Origin: Flavihumibacter stibioxidans
Lineage (GTDB): Bacteria; Bacteroidota; Bacteroidia; Chitinophagales; Chitinophagaceae
Reading direction: 5' to 3'
DNA: 64,000 nucleotides
NCBI RefSeq assembly: GCF_014332695.1
Contig: NZ_MBUA01000029.1
Location: 1 to 64,000, forward strand
Shown: positions 1 to 7,147 of the stretch, in pieces
How the letters are laid out: each line of letters begins with the position of its first letter
Position numbering within the stretch: position 1 is the first letter of the stretch
Notes under the pieces: generated by a model
What the model saw: only the letters and a program-made list of their open reading frames with translations
The model's database searches: none
Told to the model about the DNA's origin: nothing
Program-made: the position numbers and the translations under genes

Positions 1-936
1 CCATTGGGGTCATAGCTGATCCGCTCCCGGTATTCGGTGGTGCCGGCCGGGGTGAAGCTGCCGGCGGAGGGGTTCAGGCCATTGTACATATCCAGTGAAA
101 CCAGGCGGTTCAACTGGTCGTACTTATAGTTGTACACCTTGGTATTACCCAGTTGGGGAATATTAACCGCCATGGCCGCAATGTTTCCATTGTATAATGG
201 TTTGGCATTCGTGGTCAGTGCACCCAGTACGGAGCTGGACTGCGGAGTAAACCAGATCGCTTTGTAATCGTTTTTGTAATAGTGCAGGCTGAAGCCGAAT
301 ACATCCTGGGCGATGGGCCTGGGCTCTGTGGTATCCGTGCCGTTAGTAAGGCTGCCGCCCATTGCCGGGTTGACGCCCTTGAGCCAGCCCTGCAGGGTGT
401 AGATATAATCCAGTCCCTGTACATTTAACTTACCAAGCGTGGTTCGGGCCAGGGGGCCATGGGCATAATACTGGTACAAGGCCTCCCGCGGTTTTCCGCA
501 TCGTATTGATAGCGATGGTAGTAGGCATCGGGTTTGCCGGGCTGGTAGCTCACCTGGTTGACTTTGCCGCTGACCAGGTCAAAATCATATACCACCTTCT
601 TGAACCGGCTGCCCTCGCGGTTCATGGCATTGCCGATGCCATATTGGCTGCCAAAATCCTGCAATAAGGTATCCACATTGCCCTGCACATCGTAGCTGTA
701 GTAGGTGGCCGTGGCCGGATAGGTATCCAATGCCTGGTTGATGACCTGGGTATAACTTACCCTGTTCCTCAGGTTCGATTGGTTCAGGGAATCCGTAATG
801 GCCGGATAGGCCTGGTCATACACGGTTTGCGTTATCTGGTTCCTGCTGTTGGCGGCGGCATTCAGCCAGTTCTGGAGAGATGTCATGCTTTTGGCGGTAG
901 GGTCCGTCATGACCGAACCACCGGTGAGCTGGCCCG
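1..936 (-). pseudogene. RHS/YD-repeat protein fragment, frameshifted, runs off the left edge
   Basis: Read on the minus strand, this is part of an RHS/YD-repeat protein; YDVQGN, YQYDAENR and YKYDQLNRLVSLD are typical repeat cores. From about 936 down to about 500 one frame is open (TEFPGQLTGGSVMTDPTAKS onward). At about 499-503, right after YDAENR, the homologous reading moves to another frame (EALYQYYAHGPLARTTLGK onward), which stays open to base 1 and ends in RERISYDPNG at the edge. The original frame stops shortly after the shift. Homology begins abruptly at 936, where a copy of the 163-bp element abuts, so the N-terminal part is missing. RHS proteins are large secreted or surface polypeptides, often polymorphic toxins, but no toxin tip is visible. 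The frameshift is seen in the sequence; whether it is biological or an assembly error is open. Confidence 0.75.
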
Positions 937-1040
937 GAAATTCCGTTCTAGATTGTCACAGTTTTTGGTCAATAATTGCCCATAGAACCAAATGCAGAAA
1001 CACGGTTAACACAATAGAATCGATTAGAATTTATCGAACT
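936..1040. repeat. Diverged, incomplete copy of the 163-bp inverted-end element (copy A)
   Basis: Begins with GGAAATTCCG and runs in step with copies B (1920) and C (2357): GTCAATAATTG, CATAGAA, CAAATGCAGA, AATAGAATYGATT and GAATTTRT blocks recur in the same order. Similarity is lower than between B and C and fades near 1040, so the right end with its inverted terminus is missing. It sits exactly where the RHS-like reading frame breaks off. Confidence 0.6.
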
Positions 1041-1195
1041 CCTTTAACAACAAGTATTACCGAAGAAAACAAACATAAACATTTGATGCTTTTTTAACTG
1101 AAAAAAGCAATATTTTACATGCAAAGAATGTGTTTACAATTTCCCTGATGCATTCCTTGCAAAATAAAATGCAGGCAATTTTAAAATAGTTCAAC

Positions 1196-1411
1196 ATGGA
1201 AACAGTACTGATACAAATAAATAATAATAAAGCTTACAGACTCCTGGAAGACCTGGAAGATTTACATATCATTAAAGTGCTGAAAAAAAGTATACAGCCA
1301 ACACAAAAACTTTCGGAAAAATATGGCGGCAAACTGCCTTCTGATATTGCAGACCAATTGCAAGACTATGTAACCAAAAGCCGCAACGAATGGAACAACC
1401 GCAGTATCTGA
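1196..1411 (+). CDS. Putative antitoxin of a PIN-domain toxin-antitoxin pair
   Basis: A 71-aa protein starting METVLIQINNNKAYRLLEDLEDL. It overlaps the downstream PIN-domain gene by 22 bases, the usual translational coupling of an antitoxin upstream of its toxin. The N-terminal half could form a short beta strand and helix; the C-terminal half (about 37-71) is charged and suits a toxin-wrapping tail. No named antitoxin family is recognised. About 90 bases of AT-rich DNA precede the start and probably hold the promoter, which such pairs usually autoregulate. The antitoxin role rests on position and size. Confidence 0.7.
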   Translation: METVLIQINNNKAYRLLEDLEDLHIIKVLKKSIQPTQKLSEKYGGKLPSDIADQLQDYVTKSRNEWNNRSI

Positions 1412-1779
1412 TTGATACTAATGCCGTCATTGATTACCTGGGGAAAAAATTACCCTCCCCTGCTATGGATTTTATGAACGGCGTTATTGACGCTGTGCCT
1501 AATGTATCGGTAATCACCAAAATTGAAGTGCTGGGCTTCAATGCACCTGATGAACATTACCAATTGCTGGCCGGTTTTATGAATGATGCAACCGTGCTGG
1601 ATTTGACAAGTACGCTTGTAGATACCAGTATTGACATCCGAAAAAAATATAAAACTAAACTCCCTGATGCTGTTATCGCCGCTACAGCTCTTGTGTATGA
1701 TTTGATCTTGATTACCCGCAATACCAGCGATTTTAAAAATATCAACGGGTTGAAAATGATAAACCCCTGGGAAAAGTAA
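1390..1779 (+). CDS. PIN-domain ribonuclease toxin (VapC-like)
   Basis: A 129-aa single PIN domain. The four acidic positions expected of the metal site are present: D9 in LIDTNAVI, E46 in TKIEVLG, D93 in LPDAVIAATA and D114 in RNTSDF. In the VapC family this site binds Mg2+ or Mn2+ and cleaves RNA, often tRNA, when the antitoxin is lost. The start overlaps the 3' end of the antitoxin gene. Length is normal for VapC and all key residues are intact, so it is probably functional. The pair lies between copies A and B of the 163-bp element, in keeping with an accessory location. Family assignment is firm; the RNA target is unknown. Confidence 0.88.
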   Translation: MEQPQYLIDTNAVIDYLGKKLPSPAMDFMNGVIDAVPNVSVITKIEVLGFNAPDEHYQLLAGFMNDATVLDLTSTLVDTSIDIRKKYKTKLPDAVIAATALVYDLILITRNTSDFKNINGLKMINPWEK

Positions 1780-2101
1780 AGCGGCTGTAATTGCAGGGGG
1801 CGGCTCCTATACCATATCCAGAGCTTTGCTATTATTTGGTGGGCTGCTGATCAAACGGTGCAATTTTTCTCAGGCACAGTGTCACGGCCAAGGCTTGAAG
1901 CTTTTCAATCCGCTCTATTTGGAAATTCCGCTCTGCATAATCACTATTTTCCGTCAATAATTGACCATAGAAACCAATGCAGACAAATTGCTGCTATAAT
2001 AGAATTGATTCGAAATTTGTACCTGACTATTAGTGGTCATTCAGACCTGGAATAAAGTGGGTCAGCTTCCTTGGAATTTCCAATTATGTGCAGCTAAATA
2101 T
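1780..2101. other. Intergenic stretch, no gene; holds repeat copy B
   Basis: No convincing reading frame on either strand. The right half (1920-2082) is copy B of the 163-bp element. The left half (1780-1919) shows no recognisable feature. Confidence 0.5.
1920..2082. repeat. 163-bp element with 10-bp terminal inverted repeats (copy B)
   Basis: Starts TGGAAATTCC and ends GGAATTTCCA, a perfect 10-bp inverted pair. By eye it is about 90% identical to copy C (2357-2519) along its full length, and the similarity ends exactly at the inverted termini on both sides. It encodes nothing. TGGTCA/TGACCA-type motifs near both ends (TTGACCATAG, AGTGGTCATTC, GTGGGTCAGC) recall the multiple end repeats of IS21-family elements, so it may be a non-autonomous relic of one. 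The IS21 link is inference. Confidence 0.75.
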
Positions 2102-2299
2102 TTATTGCTTTCTGATTTTTCGCCCCCGATAAATTGCTAATAGTAATAAAAAAAATGAAACAAATACCCTGAAACCAAGTACTACATTTGTACTCATAGG
2201 GATATTGTGTGAACTGGCTTGAGCAGCAAACCAAACAAGAAGGTTAAAAATTAAAGCTATAACCAATACTATCTTTAGACCTATTATCAATTGTTTCAT
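2102..2299 (-). CDS. Small membrane protein, unknown function
   Basis: A 65-aa protein with two predicted membrane segments: about residues 5-27 (IIGLKIVLVIALIFNLLVWF) and about 40-58 (VVLGFRVFVSFFLLLLAIYR). It ends in a basic cytoplasmic tail, RGRKIRKQ. No family is recognised. It sits between copies B and C of the 163-bp element. Upstream of its start is a short tandem AATTGTT repeat (about 2316-2338). It could be a hitch-hiker gene or a chance frame, but the hydrophobic pattern and clean start favour a real gene. Confidence 0.5.
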   Translation of the reverse strand: MKQLIIGLKIVLVIALIFNLLVWFAAQASSHNIPMSTNVVLGFRVFVSFFLLLLAIYRGRKIRKQ

Positions 2300-2356
2300 A
2301 ACTAAATAGTACTAGTAATTGTTAATTGTTAATTGTTATGAATTGTGCCACTAAAC

Positions 2357-2519
2357 TGGAAATTCCGCTCTGCATAATCACTATTTTCCGTCAATAATTG
2401 ATCACAGAAATCAATGCAGACAAAATCGCTGCCATAAGAGAATTGATTCGAAATTTGTACCTGACTAATAGTGGTCAATCAGACACGGAATAAGGTGGTC
2501 AGCTTCAGTGGAATTTCCA
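2357..2519. repeat. 163-bp element with 10-bp terminal inverted repeats (copy C)
   Basis: TGGAAATTCC at 2357-2366 and GGAATTTCCA at 2510-2519 form a perfect inverted pair. The interior matches copy B nearly base for base with about 14 differences. No direct target duplication is evident (TAAAC on the left, GGTAT on the right). The right end lies inside the 3' end of the gene at 2505..2696 and supplies its last residues and stop. Confidence 0.75.
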
Positions 2520-2696
2520 GGTATTCCCCTTTTCGCGGAAAGTGCGGAAGGCCGTTCCCAGCATTTGCATGAATTTCCGGCGGGGCATATCCTGGCAGGT
2601 ACGGAGTTCATCCAGTACCAGGTCCAGCAGCACCAGGTCCATCTGCTGGAAACACTCCAGCGCATGGTCAAATTGGGTAATCTCGGTAGGTTGCAT
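2505..2696 (-). pseudogene. Small partner gene of the AAA-M41 protein, 3' end replaced by element copy C
   Basis: A 63-aa frame starting MQPTEITQFDHALECFQQMD, only a few bases past the stop of the AAA-M41 gene, so almost surely cotranscribed. The first 59 residues look like a real helical protein (LVLLDLVLDELRTC, RRKFMQMLGTAFRTFREKG). The final residues (WKFH, then stop) are encoded by the terminal inverted repeat of copy C, so the natural C-terminus has been lost. No continuation is found beyond the element. Original length and function are unknown; an accessory or substrate-adaptor role for the protease is speculation from position. Confidence 0.55.
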
Positions 2697-2700
2697 GTTT

Positions 2701-4785
2701 TTATTTTATACCGTCTGACGTGCGTCTGACGTACGTCAGACGCACGTCAGACGCGTCAATTACATCGTACTTCTCCCTCAGCCACCGCATCGTTTCGGGC
2801 ACGCCCATCACGATTTCGCGGTGACTCATCCTGTCCCCGATTTCTTCCATGGCGGCCAGCGCATGCGGGAAGCGGTCCAGGATTTTTCGGGTGTCTGTCT
2901 GCGTGAGCCGCGGCTTGTCCGCCAACTCGCGCGATAAGGCGGTCAGCAGGTCCTTGTGTTCCTTTAGTATTTCCCGCGCGAAATCCAAAGCACCGTCGAG
3001 CAGGTGGCGTATTTCCTGGTCGAAATCCGCCGCGTCCTGCACCGAGAGGGCATCTTGGTTGGTCGTCAGGTCTACATAATAAGGCTTGCTACCCATGCCC
3101 AGGCGTTTCACCATGGAAGCCGCGAGGGCGGTGGCCCGTTGAAGGTCGTCAGCCGAGCCGACGGACAGTTCATCTGCACCGAAAAAAACCTGTTCCGCCG
3201 CGTATCCGCCCAGAATGATGGCCAGTTCGTTGAGCTGTTGGGTGCGGGTAATCACTTCGCGGTTTTGCTTTCGCAGGCGAACGAAACCGAGTTCCTCGTC
3301 GTTGGGCAGCCAGCTATGGATTACATTGGGCACCTGCGCCTTCAGCACAATGCACAATACTGCATGACCCGATTCATGCACGGCCACCGAGGCCTGCTGG
3401 TCATCTTGCGGAACTTTCAGTTTTACCTGCTGTAATCCCTCCAGGCGGTGAACCACCTGGTGGAGGCGCCGGCCACCGGCGTTGAGATACCCCGCCCTTA
3501 GTTGTCCCGCGATGAATTTCACTTCCACGGCGGTGGCGGCTTCGTTTTCCGCCAGGCCCATCACCCAGATACCCAGGCAACTTTCGATCCACCGCTGGAT
3601 GGAAGTAAAGACCGGGCGGGTGCCGAGGGAGGGCTGCACGGCTTCCGCCAGCAACATGCGGTTAACGGAAGTATGAAAGCGTATAGGCACCATAGTTAGT
3701 TCATTGAAACGGGCAGCCACCCGTTCCAGTTCCTGGCGGATCAGGCGCCCATAACCCATACGGTTAAGCGCGGGATAGAGGAAGAAATTATTACCCAGCC
3801 GCGCGATCTGTTCGGGACGGAATCTTTTCTGCAATGCCCTTTTGGCGCGGATCACGGGGATATCTGAGGTATTGGAATAATGGAAATCGGGGTCATCGCC
3901 GAAGGACAGGCTGCGGCTGTAGGAATAGGCTTCATCGAGGTTGCCGATGATAAAAACGAGTCCGGCTTTGGAATGAATCTGCGTTCCCTTCCCCATTTCC
4001 AGCAGGCGCTGTTTCAGGAAACCAAGGGTTTCGGGGGCGTTGAATTCCGACAACGCACATTTCAGTTCCCACTGGGTGGGGAAAGCGGGCTTGCAAAATT
4101 CCCAGAGATCGTTGATAAGATCCTTTGGCACCAGGCAGAGCGGTGGGGCGGACTCATCCTTTGATTCCGTCCGGAAGAACCGGCTGTACTTGCAGTATTC
4201 GCGAAACAGGTCGATTTCTTTGGTTACGATTCCTTTTTCCGCTTCCAGCCCGTGGGCGATCAGCCATTCCAGTTCGGAGATGATGTTTTTCAGGTCCTCC
4301 TGGCCGTAGCTGCTTTCAACAGGCTGGAAAACCGGGTTGCCAATCAGTTGCCAGACCAGGTTACCCGTCGGCTGGGCAATTTCAAATCCCCCTTCATCAA
4401 CCGTGCGGGCATGCTGGAATTCATCGAAGGCCATCACGAAAGCCTGTTCCGATAATACATCCAGGGCCTCGAGCACGGCATTTTCCAGCTTGCGGTGGGG
4501 GTCATTTCCGCGCCGCATGTCAAAATGGTTGTAACGCTCTTCCAGGTCCAGCTCCCGCACCAACTCCTGCACCAGCGAAGTCTTTCCGGTGCCGGTCATG
4601 CCCCAGAGGTTGATCACCAGGCAACGTTCCTGCAAGTGCGGGAAGCAGTACCAGGTGCTGATGGCGTGGAGTACGCCATCGATCACCTGGTTGATGCCGA
4701 TGAATTTCCTACGGAGCGCATGGCCTGCACTTTCCAATTTCTGGCGACGCTGGCGAAGGAGTTCGGTGTTTACGGGTAGCTGCAT
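2701..4785 (-). CDS. Soluble AAA+ ATPase (Clp-like features) fused to FtsH-type M41 zinc peptidase
   Basis: A 694-aa protein without membrane segments. The N-terminal AAA+ module has Walker A GMTGTGKT (62-69), Walker B VMAFDEF (D121, E122), a sensor-1-like FIIGNLDEA (N282), arginines in KRFRPEQIARL (320-330) and a sensor-2-like LGTRPVFTSIQ (387-397). The last two resemble the FRPE(F)L-R and GARPLKRAIQ motifs of ClpB/ClpX-type ATPases rather than those of FtsH. About 150 residues of unfamiliar sequence lie between Walker B and sensor 1. The C-terminal part is a clear M41 peptidase: HESGH at 470-474, LGGYAAEQVFFG (525-536), and SVGSADDLQRAT (541-552) carrying the third zinc ligand. M41 domains normally sit in membrane-anchored FtsH. 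It is expected to unfold and degrade cytosolic substrates. A small cotranscribed gene follows. The C-terminal tail is encoded by a GTCTGAC palindrome. Peptidase and ATPase calls are firm; the Clp affinity is inference from motifs. Confidence 0.85.
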   Translation of the reverse strand: MQLPVNTELLRQRRQKLESAGHALRRKFIGINQVIDGVLHAISTWYCFPHLQERCLVINLWGMTGTGKTSLVQELVRELDLEERYNHFDMRRGNDPHRKLENAVLEALDVLSEQAFVMAFDEFQHARTVDEGGFEIAQPTGNLVWQLIGNPVFQPVESSYGQEDLKNIISELEWLIAHGLEAEKGIVTKEIDLFREYCKYSRFFRTESKDESAPPLCLVPKDLINDLWEFCKPAFPTQWELKCALSEFNAPETLGFLKQRLLEMGKGTQIHSKAGLVFIIGNLDEAYSYSRSLSFGDDPDFHYSNTSDIPVIRAKRALQKRFRPEQIARLGNNFFLYPALNRMGYGRLIRQELERVAARFNELTMVPIRFHTSVNRMLLAEAVQPSLGTRPVFTSIQRWIESCLGIWVMGLAENEAATAVEVKFIAGQLRAGYLNAGGRRLHQVVHRLEGLQQVKLKVPQDDQQASVAVHESGHAVLCIVLKAQVPNVIHSWLPNDEELGFVRLRKQNREVITRTQQLNELAIILGGYAAEQVFFGADELSVGSADDLQRATALAASMVKRLGMGSKPYYVDLTTNQDALSVQDAADFDQEIRHLLDGALDFAREILKEHKDLLTALSRELADKPRLTQTDTRKILDRFPHALAAMEEIGDRMSHREIVMGVPETMRWLREKYDVIDASDVRLTYVRRTSDGIK
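2714..2755. repeat. GTCTGAC-family palindrome inside a coding region
   Basis: A perfect 42-base inverted repeat made of two arms, CGTCTGACGTGCGTCTGACGT and its complement, with no loop. It belongs to the same family as 17973-18053, 20735-20820 and 42496-42563. Here it lies in frame within the last codons of the AAA-M41 gene and encodes the tail ASDVRLTYVRRTSD. Confidence 0.8.
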
Positions 4786-5259
4786 ATGATAAGGTAATGG
4801 TTAATGGTATGTGGTTTCAGAAGCGGAAACAAAAGTGCAAAAGTTGATTGCAACCTATTTGCAATCCCCTGGTGCGGAGGAAAATTTTACAGCCGTTTGA
4901 TGGGTATAGTCTCAAATACTTCCCACGCATTTGTGGTAAAGCGTACTGCAGCAGTTAAGGGATTTTGTGGAGACGTATATTAGTGGGGCTGGAGAGTAGT
5001 GGGTGCACCCTGACAGTCCTTCTCAATTTCCTTTTGAACATTTTTCACTTCCTGATGATTGTTCTGAAGTGTCAACAACCGATGCAGGCTGCTGCTGGCA
5101 CACTATCACAGCCCCGCCATATTGACCCGGCTGTAATCAGGTGGCGCCCAATTGATGCCAATGGGTTCTTTTGAGCACCCAGAAATTTTATCCGTACTTT
5201 GAATCCGATCAGTTGCCGGATTCTGGTAAAACTTGATTAAAGAGCATAAGTATTTATAA
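4786..5259. other. Divergent intergenic region between the AAA-M41 gene and the response regulator
   Basis: A 474-bp region without a convincing gene. It should hold the promoters of both flanking genes. The only structure noted is the inverted repeat at 4846-4866. The rest shows no RNA gene or repeat. Confidence 0.5.
4846..4866. promoter_or_regulatory. Inverted repeat, candidate operator of the AAA-M41 gene
   Basis: GATTGCAA, five bases, TTGCAATC: a perfect 8-bp inverted repeat about 60 bases upstream of the minus-strand start at 4785. Position suits a repressor or activator site. No regulator gene is adjacent to name as its partner. Confidence 0.35.
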
Positions 5260-6597
5260 ATGAAGGGTAAAGTTTTAATCATAGATGATGAGGAAAAGCT
5301 ACGCAGTCTTTTAGGCAGGTTGCTAAAACTTGAAGGATATATCATCACCGAAACAGGAAATCTTAAGGCCGCCAGAATAGCCTTAAGTAATGATGAACCA
5401 GATGTTATTTTATGCGACGTAAAATTACCTGATGGCAATGGTGTTGACTTCGTTTCCGAGATAAAACAAAATCACAGTTTTGCAGAAATTATTTTGCTAA
5501 CGGCATATGGAAATATACCTGATGGCATCCAGGCGATGAAAAACGGGGCCTTTGACTACATAACAAAAGGGGATGATAATAATAAACTTATTCCTTTACT
5601 TGCCAATGCAATGGAAAAGGTTGCGTTGCAAAAAAGGGTACAGCAGCTTGAAAGCCTTGTAGGTAAGAAATATAGCTTCGACAGCATTTTAGGCCAATCA
5701 AAACCAATTCAGGCTGCTATTGCCCTTGCGCGTAAAGTAGCCGCTACCGATACCACAGTTCTGTTACTAGGTGAAACCGGAACCGGAAAGGAAGTATTTG
5801 CCCAGTCCATCCATAATGCCGGCGCGAGATGCAGGAAATCTTTTATTGCACTGAATTGCAGCACATTTACAAAAAACCTGCTGGAAAGTGAATTGTTCGG
5901 ACATAAAGCCGGCGCCTTCACAGGAGCAATTAAGGATAAAAAAGGATTGATGGAAGAGGCAAATGGAGGCACCCTTTTTTTGGATGAAATCGGAGAAATG
6001 CCACTGGATCTTCAAAGCAAATTGCTTCGTGTACTGGAAAACGGTGAGTTTATAAAAGTGGGGGATACAAAATCAACAAAGGTCAATGTTCGGATCATTG
6101 CAGCAACCAATCGAAATCTCCAGGAGCAGGTTTCTAAAGCTGAATTCAGGGAGGACCTGTTTTACCGGCTTAACGTATTTACCATCGAGTTGCCACCATT
6201 GCGGGAACGGAAGGAAGACATTACACTGTTGGCGGATTATTACGTCCGCCTGTTTTCTGCCAAGACAAACAAAAAAATAAAGAGCATATCCAAAGATGCC
6301 ATAAAACTGCTGGAAGCACATACCTGGAAAGGGAATATCCGGGAATTGAGAAACGTCATTGAACGGGCAGTTATATTAGAAAATACGGAGCAGCTTAGCA
6401 CCAACGCCCTCCCATATGATATTCAACACCATATACTGGCTTCAGAAAATGCATTTGATCTGTCATTGGTGGAAAAAAAGCATATTCAGTCCGTACTGAA
6501 TTACACCAAAGGGAATAAAACCGAAACAGCCAGGCTGCTGAATATCGGACTGACCACATTATATCGAAAGATGGAGGAATATGGAATATCCAAATAA
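5260..6597 (+). CDS. NtrC-type sigma-54-dependent response regulator, probable Kdp regulator
   Basis: A 445-aa, three-domain regulator. The receiver domain (about 1-120) has acidic D9/D10, phospho-acceptor D53 in ILCDVKLPDG, and K103. The sigma-54 activation domain (about 140-370) has Walker A GETGTGKE (171-178), the sigma-54 contact loop GAFTGA (218-223) and Walker B TLFLDEIG (238-245). A Fis-type helix-turn-helix ends the protein (about 400-445, GNKTETARLLNIGLTTLYRKM). It lies directly upstream of, and in line with, the kdp cluster, where many bacteria have the OmpR-type KdpE, and the only kinase nearby is the orphan at 13668. I infer that it takes the KdpE role and drives a sigma-54 promoter. 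A strong terminator follows. Family is certain; target is inferred from context. Confidence 0.88.
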   Translation: MKGKVLIIDDEEKLRSLLGRLLKLEGYIITETGNLKAARIALSNDEPDVILCDVKLPDGNGVDFVSEIKQNHSFAEIILLTAYGNIPDGIQAMKNGAFDYITKGDDNNKLIPLLANAMEKVALQKRVQQLESLVGKKYSFDSILGQSKPIQAAIALARKVAATDTTVLLLGETGTGKEVFAQSIHNAGARCRKSFIALNCSTFTKNLLESELFGHKAGAFTGAIKDKKGLMEEANGGTLFLDEIGEMPLDLQSKLLRVLENGEFIKVGDTKSTKVNVRIIAATNRNLQEQVSKAEFREDLFYRLNVFTIELPPLRERKEDITLLADYYVRLFSAKTNKKIKSISKDAIKLLEAHTWKGNIRELRNVIERAVILENTEQLSTNALPYDIQHHILASENAFDLSLVEKKHIQSVLNYTKGNKTETARLLNIGLTTLYRKMEEYGISK

Positions 6598-6615
6598 GAA
6601 ACTCTTCCATATTGG

Positions 6616-6648
6616 AAAAAACCCTTTCATTTTGAAAGGGTTTTTTTT
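6616..6648 (+). terminator. Rho-independent terminator after the response regulator gene
   Basis: AACCCTTTC, a five-base loop ATTTT, GAAAGGGTT, then a run of Ts. It starts 18 bases past the stop codon. It separates the regulator transcript from the kdp operon, which therefore needs its own promoter between about 6650 and 6780. Confidence 0.85.
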
Positions 6649-6704
6649 ATTCTACTCCACCAGCCATACCAAAGGCTAAATCATCAGGATCGTTTCCCCG
6701 CAAG

Positions 6705-6718
6705 CATTCCAGGGAATG
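6705..6718. promoter_or_regulatory. Palindrome upstream of the kdp operon, candidate activator site
   Basis: CATTCC, AG, GGAATG: a perfect inverted repeat about 75 bases upstream of the first small ORF of the kdp operon and beyond the terminator of the regulator gene. NtrC-type activators bind such dyads upstream of sigma-54 promoters. I could not place a convincing -24/-12 sigma-54 promoter, so this remains a candidate. Confidence 0.35.
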
Positions 6719-6779
6719 TTACAATACCCTGCTCCCATTACGGCATCCTGTTTGGCATGTTAAAGGAAAATATACAGCC

Positions 6780-6923
6780 ATGAACAATAATAAAACTATA
6801 AGAAAGAAGGAGTACAGAGGTACGGCACCAAAGCTTAAAGACTTCTTGTTGGTATTGCTGGTATGGCTTCTGCTGATGGCGCTTTCATGGCTGGCATATT
6901 ATAAATGGAATATTCTAACCTGA
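6780..6923 (+). CDS. Small single-pass membrane protein at the head of the kdp operon
   Basis: A 47-aa frame starting MNNNKTIRKKEYRG, with a basic N-terminus and one membrane helix (about 21-41, DFLLVLLVWLLLMALSWLAY), ending YKWNILT. It is the first frame after the terminator at 6616 and runs in line with kdp. The charge pattern predicts a cytoplasmic N-terminus. No family is recognised. It may be a kdp accessory peptide like KdpF. Confidence 0.5.
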   Translation: MNNNKTIRKKEYRGTAPKLKDFLLVLLVWLLLMALSWLAYYKWNILT

Positions 6924-6971
6924 GAGAAATACTAGAACCCAACCGAATTTCAACAAAGTAAAATCATTCCC

Positions 6972-7055
6972 ATGGTCACAGTTGTGCTCATTGTTGCAAC
7001 CTTTTTTTGCTTCTGGCTTTTCTATCTGTCCATTGATTTTTTTGAAAATATTTAA
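6972..7055 (+). CDS. 27-aa hydrophobic peptide in the kdp operon
   Basis: MVTVVLIVATFFCFWLFYLS followed by IDFFENI: a single membrane helix with an acidic end. It ends three bases before the kdpF start, so the two are tightly packed. It resembles KdpF-sized peptides but lacks the KdpF C-terminal LLKPEKF pattern. A second accessory micropeptide of the Kdp complex is plausible. Its size makes a chance frame possible. Confidence 0.45.
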   Translation: MVTVVLIVATFFCFWLFYLSIDFFENI

Positions 7056-7058
7056 ACC

Positions 7059-7136
7059 ATGACCGCATTATTCTACCTGGCCATTTCGGTGTTTGTATAC
7101 ATCTGTTATGTATTACTAAAACCGGAAAAATTTTAA
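7059..7136 (+). CDS. kdpF: KdpF, small stabilising subunit of the Kdp potassium ATPase
   Basis: A 25-aa peptide, MTALFYLAISVFVYICYVLL plus KPEKF. One membrane helix and the LxKPE(K/R)F ending are the hallmark of KdpF. In the family it packs against KdpA at the lipid interface and stabilises the KdpFABC complex. It sits 11 bases upstream of kdpA in the standard order. Confidence 0.85.
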   Translation: MTALFYLAISVFVYICYVLLKPEKF

Positions 7137-7147
7137 AGCACCCTATT

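Noticed and set aside
2505-4785. Plain FtsH annotation for the AAA-M41 gene
   Set aside because: No N-terminal membrane helices, and the ATPase sensor-2-like and FRPE-like motifs are not those of FtsH; only the peptidase part fits.
6660-6779. A definite sigma-54 -24/-12 promoter for kdp
   Set aside because: TTTGGCATGTTAAAGG near 6750 only partly fits the GG-N10-GC rule; no site was good enough to report as a feature.
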